From positions 7,936,001 through 8,000,000 of the forward strand of contig OZ316895.1 in assembly GCA_973895155.1 (NCBI GenBank): 64,000 bases of DNA. The letters are read 5' to 3'. The notes beneath the pieces are model-generated. The model ran no database searches, was not told the origin of the DNA, and saw nothing but the letters and a program-made list of their open reading frames with translations. Below are positions 29,983 through 42,629 of the stretch, in pieces. Within the stretch, counting starts at the first letter, position 1. The number at the start of each line of letters is the position of its first letter. The translations under genes and the position numbers were made by a program. The DNA comes from Marsupella aquatica. Lineage: Eukaryota; Marchantiophyta.

Positions 29983-32260
29983 TGTGTACTCGTCATGGTT
30001 AGACTCACGTTGAGTACAGGTTGCACTCTCGAATGTGTCAGCTTGTGCCTACTGTTTTATGTTCCGACCTGCATTTCCCACACTTGGATTTAGTGTGACC
30101 AAAAGGTGATGTCAGGAAGCTACTCATAGTGCAGTCTAAAACATCTACGAATCAGGAAAGTTGGCAAACACATGAAATGAACGTTTTTGCCGTTTTTGCC
30201 AACATGAGGATTGCTGCTTGTGGCACTTTCTCCGGTCCACAAGGAGCCCGAGTCACACCACGTTTGACAAAGATGGGATTGATTGAAACAGAGTCGGGAA
30301 GCTGCATGGGGTTTTGTCCTGAAATAGAGCACTGAACGAACAGTATAGAGTGGATTTTTGCATACAAATCCTACACTTGGAGAATAGTTGAAATATGTGT
30401 GAAATAAAGTGGGTAGACATCAGCTGAAGGGGGATTCACTCGATGTACCTCGGACGACATTCAAATTCCCATCTCTTATTTACTTAAATATGCATGCCCT
30501 TTTTATGGCTCGCATTGGGAGGATCCAAATCAAGGCCGTTTGCCTGGTTTCATTACGTGGGTGTCATGGTATTAAAGAGCTTCCCAGGCACTTGAAAGGT
30601 CAGATAATACGGACCTAGAACAAAAGTTCGAGGCAATGTTTTTGTCAGCTGCGTTTCAATTCTCAGCCTTCTGATGTTGGATTACAGTAGACAAATGAAA
30701 CCTCTTCGCTTGTACATACAAAAAACATTCATTATCTAACAATTTGTTTTCCATGAAATGACTTGTTCGGAAGCCACTTTCTGTCTCAGACGGGCTTCAG
30801 CAGCAGCTGCAGGTGCTGTCGAGACATCCGAGTGCTCTGCTGCCAACGAAGTTCCTCCTACCCCCGCAGGTGTATCGGAAGAAATTCTGCAGTCACTTCA
30901 CTTAACGTTAGAGCAATCTTGCTGCATTTCCTGGAATCCGCTGAACTGGGAAATTTTTCTGCAAGCTCTACTTTACTCCTACCGAGCTAGTAGACACTCT
31001 CATCCACAGTATCATTCACCTGTACATTCCCATAAGTACATTCCCGTAAGTACAACTCCCATGATCTTAGGCACTTAGGGATCAAGGGCCACCCACAATA
31101 GACCAATTTCAGATGTTCATCCACTCGTTCGTCTTTACTTCAAGTTCGGGAAGAAAACATGTTACTTTCTCGTCTAGTTTATTCTTATAAGTCCGTCGTA
31201 AGCAAACTCAACTCTCCGCCCCTCTGAAGCTGGTGGATGTCAACTTAAATCGAACAAGCTGGTAGATTCAATTTAAATCTCAATCTATACACCTCATTGA
31301 GCATAACCGGGCTGTCTTATCGAATTCCTAGAAGTAAGCCATCAAGATTCGTCGATGCCAAAGACCAATCCTGTGTAGATCTCCCTATCGGAATCGGCAT
31401 TCGATGGACTTCGGAGGCGCATTCATGTGCGGCATGTTTCCATTTTGTGACAACTTTAGGCTAGCTCACAAGTCGGCATATGGTACTTCATCTAATATGC
31501 ACTGCAGTAAAATGTAAAGCATGCAGTAGCATGTAAAGCACATAATCGTGCGAGTAATTTCCAGTTTATATCTATCCACTTCCTACTGCTGACTTCAGAT
31601 TTTAGTGAACGAACGAATAAAATTGTGACTGTCCAATCGCAACTATAGCAGCACCGGACCACAAAAGCAGGAAGATTGGCTTTAGCCATGAATCAAACTA
31701 AATCTTAGCGGACAGTCAATGCAAGAGCCTAACCCCACACATGGAAACGTATCTGGATAGAGAACGAGAACTCGACTAGCAAAATATGACACATAGGGTG
31801 TACGATATTAACTCCATACCATATAAATATAGTTACTTTCTTAAAATCAATGAATGCATACAATATATTCACACAATTTCGGCAGGGGAACTTGACAGTA
31901 CACGGAATATTGTACAATTGCACAGACCGGGTTTACGCCGATAATGTTCAGCTACAACTTCATAAGTGGAGAGACTCTACATCGGGTATATATATAAAGA
32001 GTTGAGTTCTCCTTATTTCATTTCTTTAATAAATAATAAAGGAAGTTTTGCACGAAAATCCTGACGTATACTTGTGATCTGTGAATGATTCCTATAAGGG
32101 GACGTGAATGTCCATGGGGTTTGAAATGTCTTCTTACTCATTTCCAGCTGAGGTCCTAGTTATGACGGATGAATGAATGAATGCAAATCGCTCGGGAGGA
32201 AGAGAGCTGATAGTTAGCCATTTTTTCAATGGAATTGATTCTAATGTTGGCTTAAACATG
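29897..32260. other. Intergenic, no gene seen
   Basis: After the duplicated segment there are only short frames. The longest (30758-31078, +) has low complexity at its start and no family resemblance. A TATATATATAAAG stretch near 31987 looks like a TATA box, but no gene follows it on that strand. Confidence 0.4.
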
Positions 32261-33769
32261 TCAAGGAAGAGGATGACTGCAAGAGCTTGTGACAGGACTC
32301 CAAAGTGCAGGCAACAGATATTTGTGGTTATTGATGCCATTGGCGTTGAAGCTTGCTCCCGTGGCGCCGTCCATTTGAAGCTGACCTGGGAATCCAGCAA
32401 ATGCATTTGGCCCAAACACTCCCGCACACGCAGTTGCTGACTCAAAAGGAAGATCTTCGTCTCCCTGGTAGAAGCCGTTGTTGAATGGATTTGTTGCTGT
32501 TCCGGCTAGCATGGATGCAATGTTCATAATCATTCCCTCTGCACCAACATCTCCACTAGGTGATGTGAGGGGATCTGTGTCATAGCCATACTCGCCTTTG
32601 GCAAATGGCCAGGCACATTTTCCTGCACAAGGTCAAACCAAAATCAGAATCCCGAATTTAATTATTTCTTCTTGCTTTCTGTGAGGCCAGCAGAACGTTC
32701 AACTTCTGGACTTCAATTGATCAAGTTTAGAGCTTTGTTTGCCCGATTAGTGAATGTTGATATGTCAAAGGTGATCGGCGTACTTGTATCTGTAAGTAAT
32801 GAGATAGATATGTGCAGAAATTTTGCAAAGGAATTTAGCAACTTGGGTTATTAGACAGTTCGGAGTTAATAGCTTGTGATTTGACCAACAATGATGCAAG
32901 ATTTTGTGTCTTAAAGCACGTAGACTACAATGAAGAACAGATCAAACGATCGATAAGGCAGGGCAGCCTAATCCAAAACCCTGCCACAGGAAATGAAGAC
33001 TTGGGGCAAAAGAGTTGCTTTCCTTATTGAACTTATGTGTTCTAGAGTGGAGAACAAATCTACAAAGATCCTCAGTTCTGCAGTTACCTGAGCATTGGGA
33101 TGCAGCATTGCCCACCCACGCAAAAGGTATCTTTTGACCAACGCTGCCCGGTGGCGCGCTGAATAAATTCTCCTTCGTTGTGAAATGAGAGGCACACCTT
33201 TGAGTGCAGAATCCCTCAACATACACATCTTCAGCTGTAAGGACGAGATAAAAGGCAGTCTGCGACACTGGGAAGGTGGATTCGAGAGATCGCCCGAGCA
33301 GACCTTCAATGTGATCTTCTGTGAGGTACCGACCCATGGAATAATCATCGGAGACCTCTTGTTTCAACTCCACAGCTGATGCAACCGGTGACCCTTCAGC
33401 GTCCTTGTAGTCCGAGGTGAGCGCCCACCAGCTTCTCACGGATGGGCGCAGTTCTTGAGCACCGGGCTGGAAGGAGGCGAAAAAGTTGACAACATGCGAG
33501 CGCACCAACGGAGAGAATCTGCCATACCAAATAATGTACACAGGTACTTCGAGGCCGGAGAAGATCGTGCCACCTCGATACGAGAGCCAAATTGGTGGAG
33601 ATTCGACAATCCCCAGAAGCTGTCGGCCCCCTTCTATATCAACCAGGGAGTGTACACCCACATAATTCCGATGTGAGCCTGCAGCTTGAACAATCTCCAA
33701 AGCAATAGCTGCCAACAAAATTATCCGCGCAACCTTTCCGAACAGACAACAAAAAGACGACATCGACAT
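32261..33769 (-). CDS. EXORDIUM-like secreted protein 2, with intron
   Basis: Exon 1 runs 33769-33088 and exon 2 runs 32622-32261. The 465-bp intron has GTAAC at its start and GTGCAG at its end, phase 1. It splits the conserved block QCSG|KCAWPFA. I chose the ATG at 33769 (MSMSSFCCLFGKVARIILLA) because a signal peptide follows directly; an in-frame ATG at 33898 would add 43 charged residues in front. Family blocks: LSYRGGTIFSG, VYIIWYGRFSPLVRSHVV, RPSVRSWWALTSDY, CTQRCASHF, GDVGAEGMIMNIASMLAG, TNPFNNGFYQGDEDLPFE and NNHKYLLPALWSP. A cell-wall or apoplast protein by family knowledge. EXORDIUM genes are usually intronless, so this intron stands out. Confidence 0.9.
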
Positions 33770-33898
33770 TCCTTTCTTTTGACAGGAGTTAGCCTCTTTA
33801 GATCCCGCTTTAGATATGGAATCCAGACAGTCGGATAATCTTCGAGACTTTGCAAAGACCAGAGACAGAGTGGAAGAAAGTAGGTCGAGTTCGGTCAC

Positions 33899-36800
33899 TT
33901 GTACACGGTGGTCATAGAAACTTCCATTTTACGCACAGCCAGGAGGACGGATTGTGACGCCGTTGCATCAACCTGAGGTCACATGTGTCGGATGGCCTGT
34001 CATTTCAAATGGCAAACGAACATGTTAACGCGTTAGATTGACCTGGTTGCTGTCTCTTTTGCACGATGTACTTCTGTCATCCGGACGAGAAATACTCCCC
34101 GCAATAGCCTCAGTGCTTACAATTGGAATTCCGGAATTGTGGCCAGAATTGTCGCAAATTGTATTCAACATATTAACACATAATCGAAAACAATAGTTGC
34201 GGAATGCTTAATGCGTAAATGTCTTTTGATCTTCGCGTAAGTGTCTTGTGATAAATATTCATGTTGTTGTCCCATCGTCCATATTTACACTAGATACTGT
34301 AACTTTGTGTCTTGAGTTACGTGAGCTTAATTCATGCCGCGGAATCATGCCGCCTAAAGTTGGCTGTCATTTACGGGCTTCGAAAATTCACCATCAAAAT
34401 TATGAGACTGAAAAATCAACTTAATGAGAAACTCAATGAAAGTTCGATGTGAGATTTCCACTTTCATCCATTAAATGTGCATTCATGTTCGTCTTGAGCG
34501 ACGATGTATGCATCGATCGAGCCATCACATCAGGCTCAACACACATATTGATCACGTGAGCGATTTAAACTCTCTTACAACATACGAGGATATTGTAACA
34601 TGTCGAACTGAGCTCTTCATGGAGAGTGATGTGAGCTTGAACTGACGTGTCTCATTCAATGAACTCGACAAAACTCACTTTGTCTAAACTTTTGGACCAG
34701 GCGAACTAAGATGACAAGTCAAATAGTATCGATCCAATCAAAAGTGGATTGTGACGGTACAACCCACGGCCTAATTGATTGGAGCATTGTAGCATAATTA
34801 TGTAGATCGATCATGCCTGATATACTTTTCTAGGTAGGGCTCCACGGTGCGAAATTGATATCTGTAGCAATCAATCACCAGATGCCTGCTATGCAATTGC
34901 CGCATATGGTGCTGTATAATCGAGTAAGCAGGACGCGATGATCCTGAATTCTGTCACATCCCACTGCGTAGAGGATCATCGCAAGATTTCCGAGTTACAG
35001 TAGCTAGGTGTAAAGTGATGATGTTAATGAATGCTTCAATCATCAGAGCTACCACTCCAAGCGACACGTGAGGCTCCCACCTAATGGGTCAGTGGCGTGT
35101 TCAGCAAGGACACAGCACAAAGGACACCTACCGACTCAGCAAGCAAGATTTTTTCCGGACTGGACAGCGACTCCTCGAGAACCATTGCCGTGATCTAAAG
35201 GTTATCCCAATTTTTAAGAGTTTTCACTACCGTCTACAGCTTCTCAAGGTGTATTGAATTGAAGTGGAGTGGATCAATTTTGCAAGTAGAGTGGATGCAT
35301 AAAGACTTAACATATGCGAATTTTTCTTTTAGATAAGACCTACTTTAAGTCTAGCTATCTAGAATGCGAGTACTCCAGCCAGTAGTAGCTCTTCACGCAG
35401 AAGGTGTGGGCGACTTTGAGACATTTCATGATGGGACTCTCCTCTAGTAAGGTACGTAAGGAAAATTCAACAAGTCTTTGTTGTAAGAAAACCGTGCATC
35501 TCGTGACAAGGAAAGACTATACTTGTATGTGAGTGGGTATTGAGTAAAAATCTGAAATAATTGATCGAGATCTATTTGGAGAAACTATTGCATTCAATGG
35601 AACGTTCAGTAGGGAGTCAGTGGTGAAATGTCAGTGTCAATTACCGTTTCAAGAGCAAGTAGCATTCCATTGGTGCACGTCGTCGTGTCGTTGGGGTGAT
35701 TGAACTAGTCAAGCGGTAGCGAGCAACAACGTACTACGATGCTTTTTGTGTCGCTCTAAAGTCCATGTGTAAGATAGAATAGAGGGTGAAAGCAAGTAAG
35801 CCGCCCTCTGTGAACTCAATTTGGTGCCACACAACCAGACTGGCAGACACGGTGGCCTCTGTATTTGAGGGGTGGCCCCATCGCTAAGCATTACACGGCC
35901 TGCGTCTGCTCTAATGTCCCCCTGCCAGTAGTCACGCAAACGCAACCATTTTCGCACGGATCTCGAGTCTCAAAAAGCAGGGCTGGCGCGCTTCACTCTC
36001 CATTTCTAGTCCGCAGTCATCAGCCGGGAGGACCTCGTCGTCTCCTGCTTTCCAAGTCCCACTCAGTTGCCACACAATCGTTTTCCGCTTTCAGAGGGAG
36101 GGGATTGGAGTAAGACGGAGGATGCATGCGAAGGAGCTCTGAAGGATTGAGGAAGTGTACGTTTAGGGTTGTGAAGCGTTTGTTGGTCAACTTAAACTTT
36201 CATTTTTTTCCCTTAATATGAGAAAGTGTAGAAGAAGACTGAAGTGACCATCTGTGCGGCAAACGGACGCGTACCTGCATGCATGAGAGGAGTCCTGAAG
36301 TGTCTCGTCAACATGGAGAAAAGAAAATGAATTTCAGGACATCTTGGTAGGCAGACATACGTACGAAACGAGTTTCCAAGATTCGAAGATCAGGGTCAGC
36401 AACTTCTGCGAATACTGAATGAGATTGCCTAGAACGAAGTTGCTTTATCATGGAAACACTGTCTTCATTAACTAGTAAGTAACATGTTGGAAAGACTCAC
36501 TCAATTATCTTGATTTCGACCTCTGCTCGTTCAGATATTTGAAATAGAAATATATCTTCATATGATATGTATACAAATTTAGGGATACTTTTCCAGGTCT
36601 CTCACATCCACTCAGAGAATGTTTTCTCGAAATGTTATAGCTGGCTCGCCAATGTACTCATGGACCACTCGAGCTGTGGACAATTAATGAGTTCGTGACA
36701 ATATATTGGGAATTTCAACAAAAATGGAAGAATCTCGGAACTATGGCTTGGCTTTAGTACCAACTAAGAAGCCATGGACGTGGTAAGAACCAGCCAGTTC

Positions 36801-37639
36801 CTTTGAGATCGGTATCGATCCTATAATCTGTACCATGAAGCTCTGAACATAGAGCGGTGCTTTTAACAAAACGGACAATATATAATTGCTTTTGAGATAT
36901 GCCATGTTTTCAAGTAAATTCTGTTAAATCTGACGTTGAATAGTGTGCATTTGGAACGGTTCGTGACAATCCAATGCACATGATCTGTAAACAACAGCAC
37001 TAAGGGTGAAATCGTAACTGATTAAAATCATGCGTTTAAAACTTATTCATTCGTGTGCTTTCTGAGCAAGATTCTTACATCGGCACTTTTGTAACTAGTT
37101 GAAAAGATAGCACAAATGTTTACGACAAAACGCCATCTTGAACTCGGTAAAACACAAGCTGTACAGAGAAGAAGTATAGTGTCGTCGCCCAATCCTGGGG
37201 TTAAGCAGCTGACACTAGACGACGCAAATTATAACAAGTGCAACTTATATATTCAAGGACAACCCATTGGATTGACAATTATATTTAAAGAGCGAACCTA
37301 TCCATTTAATGGCCTGGCCGGATACTAATTCTAGGACGTACCGTCTGGAAGCAAACTTGATTCAATCTCAGATTCGATGTATGGAAAGTTGTACGCCTGA
37401 GCTAGCTAGCTAGAGGTCTAGAGACCAATTTCGATATAATACTCCGTATGGAAAGTCCACATTCTAATAGCTCAACGTGGTCTTCAATTTGGATCAGTGG
37501 AAGTCTGAAGGGATGAAGTCTGTCTGTTAGCGTTGGAAACATTCCGAGGTATGATTGTACGTAATAAATGGAAACTGTTCATTCTAGTTAATTGCAGGTT
37601 TGGAACCTCTCAAAATATCTGCTAATATTGCCAGCGACT
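33899..37639. other. Intergenic between EXORDIUM-like genes 2 and 3
   Basis: The first few hundred bases above 33770 are the promoter side of gene 2. The rest contains short frames only (35709-35957, 35865-36113, 37116-37328) without recognizable domains. Confidence 0.4.
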
Positions 37640-38716
37640 CTAAGGTGGAGTGCAAGTGAGGGTGTAAGGATTCCAGAGAGCAGGGACGAGGAATTGTCGG
37701 CTCTTAATCCCACGAACATTGAAACTCGCGCCAGTGTCTCTGTCAACTTGGAGCTCTCCTGGATATCCCGGATATGCGTTGGCTCCATACATTCCCGTAC
37801 AAGCTGTGGCAGTCTCAAGGGGTGCAGATGCATCGCCCTGGTAGAAGCCGTTGTTGAACGGATTGGTAGCCGATCCTGCCAGCATGGCGGCCAAGTTGAT
37901 GATCATTCCATCGATTCCGACGTCTCCATTTGGTGCTTTCAGAGGCGCGTCAGATGGCCCATAATCAGGAGTGGCAAAAGGCCATGCACACTCACCAGGG
38001 CATTGAGTGTCGGAGTTACCTACCCACATGTAAGCCAGTTGATGACCCTTCGTCTCTGCTCTGGAGCTGGTCGAGAAATGAGATGCACAGGAGCTCATAC
38101 AAAAGTCATCCACGTAGACATCGTCAGCCGTAAGCACCGCATACATGGCTTCCGAGTTGGCCGGAAATTCACGAAGAGAACAGACAACGAGAGCTTCGAG
38201 ATCATCATTTGTCAACGAGCGCCCTTTCGAATAATTATCGTGGAATTCTCCCTCCACTTTGAGGGTTTCTGCCACAGCTGAGCCAGTGTAATCCTTAAAG
38301 GCCGTGGTCATGTTCCACCAGGTCTTCACTGACGGATTCGCATGCTGTTCGGCACAGAAGCACGCGAAAAAGTCACGAATCGTGGCCATCTGATGGTCTT
38401 GAAAGTGGCCATACCAGATTATGTATACTGGAACATTAGGCTGTGCACTCATCACCGGGCCATTGTGGTAGGTGAGAATCAACGGAGGCTCTTCTACCAA
38501 TGTTGCCAATCTCCGATAATGGTGGTTGGTCTTGCGCCCGTTGAGCATTCCTTGGTGCCTCTTCTTGGAAGTCAATACGGATGAGATGGGTCGAAGAGGC
38601 TCCTTCCCGGCATCGACAAGGCAGCAAAGCATCCCAGACATTAGTAGTATGACGGCTGCAGTTGCTGCGGATCTCCTTCGTATTAAAGCTGGCTGGAGCT
38701 TGCTAGAGAGGGCCAT
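37640..38716 (-). CDS. EXORDIUM-like (PHI-1 family) secreted protein 3
   Basis: A single-exon gene for 358 residues. An N-terminal basic-hydrophobic stretch (ALIRRRSAATAAVILLMSG, then MLCCLVDAG) is the signal peptide. Family blocks: LTYHNGPVMSAQPNVPVYI, IWYGHFQDHQMATIRDFF, NPSVKTWWNMT, DDFCMSSCASHFS, AYMWVGNSDTQCPGECAWPF, NGDVGIDGMIINLAAMLAG, SATNPFNNGFYQGDASAP and SFNVRGIKSRQFLVPALWNP. It is closer to gene 2 than to gene 1 in the NPFNNGFYQGD block, as expected for neighbouring duplicates on the same strand. Long open frames on the opposite strand here are shadows. Confidence 0.95.
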   Translation of the reverse strand: MALSSKLQPALIRRRSAATAAVILLMSGMLCCLVDAGKEPLRPISSVLTSKKRHQGMLNGRKTNHHYRRLATLVEEPPLILTYHNGPVMSAQPNVPVYIIWYGHFQDHQMATIRDFFACFCAEQHANPSVKTWWNMTTAFKDYTGSAVAETLKVEGEFHDNYSKGRSLTNDDLEALVVCSLREFPANSEAMYAVLTADDVYVDDFCMSSCASHFSTSSRAETKGHQLAYMWVGNSDTQCPGECAWPFATPDYGPSDAPLKAPNGDVGIDGMIINLAAMLAGSATNPFNNGFYQGDASAPLETATACTGMYGANAYPGYPGELQVDRDTGASFNVRGIKSRQFLVPALWNPYTLTCTPP

Positions 38717-38831
38717 TGGGTCCAGAAGAAGCTCTCAGGAGTCTGCTAGACTTGTCTACACGGCTGTTCTCTTGTCAGTTTGAAATCTTACAAAGGCGTG
38801 GTACTACATAATGATTCAATGGTAGCGAACC

Positions 38832-38848
38832 CAAAAGACATATATAGG
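38832..38848 (-). promoter_or_regulatory. Probable TATA box of EXORDIUM-like gene 3
   Basis: The minus strand reads CCTATATATGTC about 120 bp upstream of the ATG at 38716, a good position and sequence for a plant TATA box. No other promoter elements were assigned. Confidence 0.45.
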
Positions 38849-41332
38849 ACGGTAGATGCTAGACTCTCGTGCCCAGATACCTTGATCCGAAATGAGAATA
38901 AATTGAGCTCAGTATGCCTGTAATCCTCAGTGCTTCATGAACAATTAGGTAACTCCGGGGGTGACTCCCATGCCCTGGCTTCTTATATCATTGCTCGAGG
39001 ATTGAGCTTGCTTCGATCCATCGTTGACGTGAGAAAATTGTACGCTTCATTAGTTTTAATTCACAATAAACAATCTAGACCACCCTACTGTAATTATTTC
39101 CGCGATTTCACACAATCAGAATGGAAAAATAAGAGAGAAATACTTCAGAGAAACTCGATAGCTAGTGTCCCCGTGAGAAGATGGAAGATCGAGACGACTG
39201 TATTTTACAACTAGGTTGACTGGTACGTAAAACCATAGTTTGATCAATCATGTATCAATTTCACACTAAACAGCTTGAGCAGGGGCCGTTTATTCTTTTC
39301 TTTACTAACTTATCTTTCTTAAAATCGAGACCCATGTGGTGTAGATTCTACGGAGTAGCATTTAACCCATGTGGTTAGATCGCATTACAGTATGGGATTT
39401 GCTACCTGCAGTGATTGTGATCGATGCGGGGACAATGGACGCATCATGGCATTAATTTGAAAACGATTTGAAGAACGCGCTTACAAGCTAGGGTAGCTGT
39501 GATGGTGGGTCCTTCGAGATTAAGGGGCGGTCAAGGGTACATACAATAGCTAGCGCTCACCATCACCGTAACAATCGAAAGAAACGCGATGAAGACCTCT
39601 CAGAGTTGAGTGACCTCAAATCTCGAGTCCTGCAGGCAACACAATCGAGCATTGATATATGTACAATCATTGACACATGGATCGTTTTGGACATGGCCGA
39701 CCTGACCATCTTGATGTTTTCGGTCTATAATTAGTTTAATTAGTACATCGAATATGCTGCCACTGACTGACACAAGGGGATGCGGAATGTAACGAGCATC
39801 ACGTACTCCACATCGGTCCATCGCCATCGATAAAATTAATGGCAGCTCAATCCAGCTCCTCGAGCAGTGCACACAATATCACCTGATTGCACAGAGCTCT
39901 ATCTTCCGACATCTCATCGCACTGTAAAATCTCTCTCCCGGCAGCTAGAGCGCTGCTGTTGCGCTGCTTTCCAGCTTTGGGCGTCACGAAATGTATGTAT
40001 TCCGATACTGACCGCTCTACGGCGACAACAGCGATAACAAATTCCCTGGGACAGCGATTTGGGCCCCCCGAGGGGAAACATCGTGGCACGTTGGGGGCCT
40101 GCAAAACATCGACTTCGTTCCATTAATTATGTCAATGGAGATACAGTCAGGTTCCCGTGTTTTTGTTAGGCAATCGCCAGGGCCTGGTCACAATCATTCT
40201 AGTTGTATTGAGGACGAAAAATTCAATATTTCCCATCGAGGTTTGATTCGAGAAATCGAAAGGTAATATTTGCTTCGGAAATTTGACCCCAATCGTTTTT
40301 GAGTCTCGGCACGTAGACTCTGCGGAAGACGACATCCTTTGACCACTTGAGGTTGCTAGAATTTCACTTCCGTTATTCTTGTCGTACCACATTTCGAGCA
40401 TGCTTAGCCTCTTGCCATTCTCCTCCTGCCTAAGGAAGTGGGAGCTGCCATTGGAGGGTCTTGGAGAAACCCCACCCTGAAGTTGGAGTATTAAGAATTT
40501 AGATATATAATTAGTCCCAGTGACATGATTGTGAAACCACGGTCTTCTATCTTTTCAAACCACAAGCCAAATACCGACGTATGTCAGAGCCCTGTAACAT
40601 GAGGGGGAGGGAGACACATGGAAGGGACCACTTCGCAAAGTGTGCAAACCCCCACTTGTGCATCCAGAAGCATGCTCCACATGTTATTGATAGTGTTCGA
40701 TGGTGCCGAAGGAGACATATGTCAGATGGGCTTGCCCTTGGAAGCAGTATGTATATTACAAACAAAGTCAGGGTAGAATCCGGGAGAGGTGCATCTATGT
40801 GGGCCACTACAAAGATTGACCAATTCCTTCCTACCAGCAAACTTAGACCTTTGATTTGCCCCTCGATATATATGCAGATTCAATTCATCAGCAACTTGGA
40901 TCTTCAATTTCTCCATCGATATGCATGAGAATCTGCGTTTCTGGGATTGTTATGAAAGTCTTTGAAAGATCTTTCATTAAGAATTGAGAGAAATACAGAT
41001 TTCAACTTTCATTAAGAATTGACAGACATACACATTTCAAAAGACTACGTTCTCTTGTTTCTTGTAACATTTCACTCTGAATGATGTAATGTTATTAATC
41101 TCAGCATAGGAGAGAGTTTCAATCCTTTCCATCCTGGTTGCTCAAGTCCACATCCAAGCACTTTCGAAACCGAGGTCCACCAACAAAACATGTTAGCAGA
41201 GGACATACCTCCACCTTCTGGCCTTTTGTCCCTACTCTGGTGTTTCCCTTGCGGTCACCAGTTTGTCCCTGTCTTTGTGAATGGAATTCAAAAAAAAATT
41301 TCAAGACCAAAATATAAATTATATCTCTAACA
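38849..41332. other. Intergenic, one short tandem repeat
   Basis: No gene seen. Around 40970-41040 a roughly 36-bp unit (CTTTCATTAAGAATTGA followed by CATTTCAA-type ends) occurs twice in tandem. Other frames, such as 40581-40928, resemble no known family. Confidence 0.4.
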
Positions 41333-41677
41333 TGTTAGTATTTACTCTTAAGTCTAGAGTTACGACTGTATTGTAGTTAAGGTTAACCTTAGTCGCAGAC
41401 TTGGTTAGGTTAGTCATGCTGTGTACACTCTATACCCAAGCGGTGTTTGCTTGGAGAGTGAGAACTCATGCTCATTGTTACGGAGCTAGTTGAGAGATAA
41501 AGAGAGCTTGCGCTGAGGATGCTTGGGATGGCCGGTCAACCTAGAGTGCAGTAAAGCTCATGTGTGTTCCCGTGGACGTAGCCTCATGTGGAGGTGCACC
41601 ACGTATCGTTTTGTGTCGACTCTTGTGCGTTGGATGGTTCATGGGCTTATCGTTACGATTGTCGTTTATACTCAACA
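41333..41677 (+). repeat. Solo LTR of the 441-784 copia family
   Basis: A 345-bp block beginning TGTTAGTATTTACTC and ending CTCAACA, matching the 3' LTR at 441-784 over its whole length in opposite orientation. It is flanked by TAACA (41328-41332) and CAACA (41678-41682), a 5-bp target duplication with one change. No internal element sequence adjoins it, so it is a solo LTR left by LTR-LTR recombination. Confidence 0.85.
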
Positions 41678-42455
41678 CAACAGATGGAAGCATGGATCCT
41701 AACTTTAGTAGTGTACTTATAGTTTACCAATTGATAAAGCACTTCCAAAACTGGTTCATGAAACCTGGTTCCAACCCCCCTAAACCTCACCTGCCTGCCC
41801 GCAACAAAACATTTAAAGAGATTTTATTTTAATCAAAACAAAATTGAAAAACAAAACAAATAAAACAAAAGAGAAGAGAAGAGAACAGAAGAGAAAAATA
41901 AATCAAGTAAGAGTTTTCCCCCTCTTGTGAGATCATGATTGGACTCATGATTGGACTCTGCCATGCTGCCGCTGGTGTAACCTATCTTGGGTCCCCCCAT
42001 TTTTGCCCTCACCCTCCCTTAGTACTGGGCTTGTGCACTCATTCTTGATATATATTGCACTGCCAAAAAGACAGGGACGCCAAACCAGGAGACATGGTCC
42101 CAATGGCTAAAAAACCCAATAAAGGGGGTGAAGCAAACATTTGTCTTGACAACATGACCAGGATGATCACATGCTTGCACTGACAGGTAAGGTGTAAGTT
42201 TCAACAACTTCATTGTCTCGCTTGTATGTTTTGCCTTGCTTTGACATCTTCTATATAATGCACAAGCATTAGGCTCATAAATCATTATTTCTTTGATAAC
42301 AACATTTGTCGCATGGGCATTGGACTACCTAGGCATAATTTCTTTAATAACATACTTTTTGGATAGCTAGACTATGCATGTGAGTAGGGGGGTACACGGG
42401 GAATCTGAGTACTCACACCTCTTTGGGCTAGTAAAAAATGGAGAAACTGCAATGT
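41678..42455. other. Intergenic, repeat-derived in part
   Basis: No gene seen. 42058-42128 (AGGAGACATGGTCCCAATGG, AACCCAATAAAGGGG) has a diverged relative at 42985-43055 (GGAGACATGATCCCAAAGG, AACCCAATGAAGGGG). Confidence 0.4.
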
Positions 42456-42549
42456 TTCATAAATTGCAGGCGGCTGAGCTTTTTCACAAGTTCAAGGATT
42501 ACTTCATAAATTGCAGGCAGCTGAGATTTGTCACGAGCTCAGGAATTAC
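42456..42549 (+). repeat. 47-bp tandem repeat, two copies
   Basis: Units at 42456-42502 and 42503-42549, both starting TTCATAAATTGCAGGC and ending GGA(T/A)TTAC-type sequence, with several substitutions. Confidence 0.85.
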
Positions 42550-42629
42550 TGCTAATAACCCCTCTACAATGAGCAGAATTAAACCCTAAAACTGGCCTAC
42601 AGAAGCAAGCTAGCTGTGGAGAACAACTG

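Noticed and set aside
30758-31078. 106-codon plus-strand frame starting MTCSEATFCLRR
   Set aside because: No domain, no upstream gene structure and an odd mixture of composition; not enough to call a gene.
31980-32000. TATA box on the plus strand (TATATATATAAAG)
   Set aside because: No plus-strand gene follows; the next frames are antisense to EXORDIUM-like gene 2.
37592-38281. 229-codon plus-strand frame
   Set aside because: Antisense of EXORDIUM-like gene 3, which has all family motifs on the minus strand.
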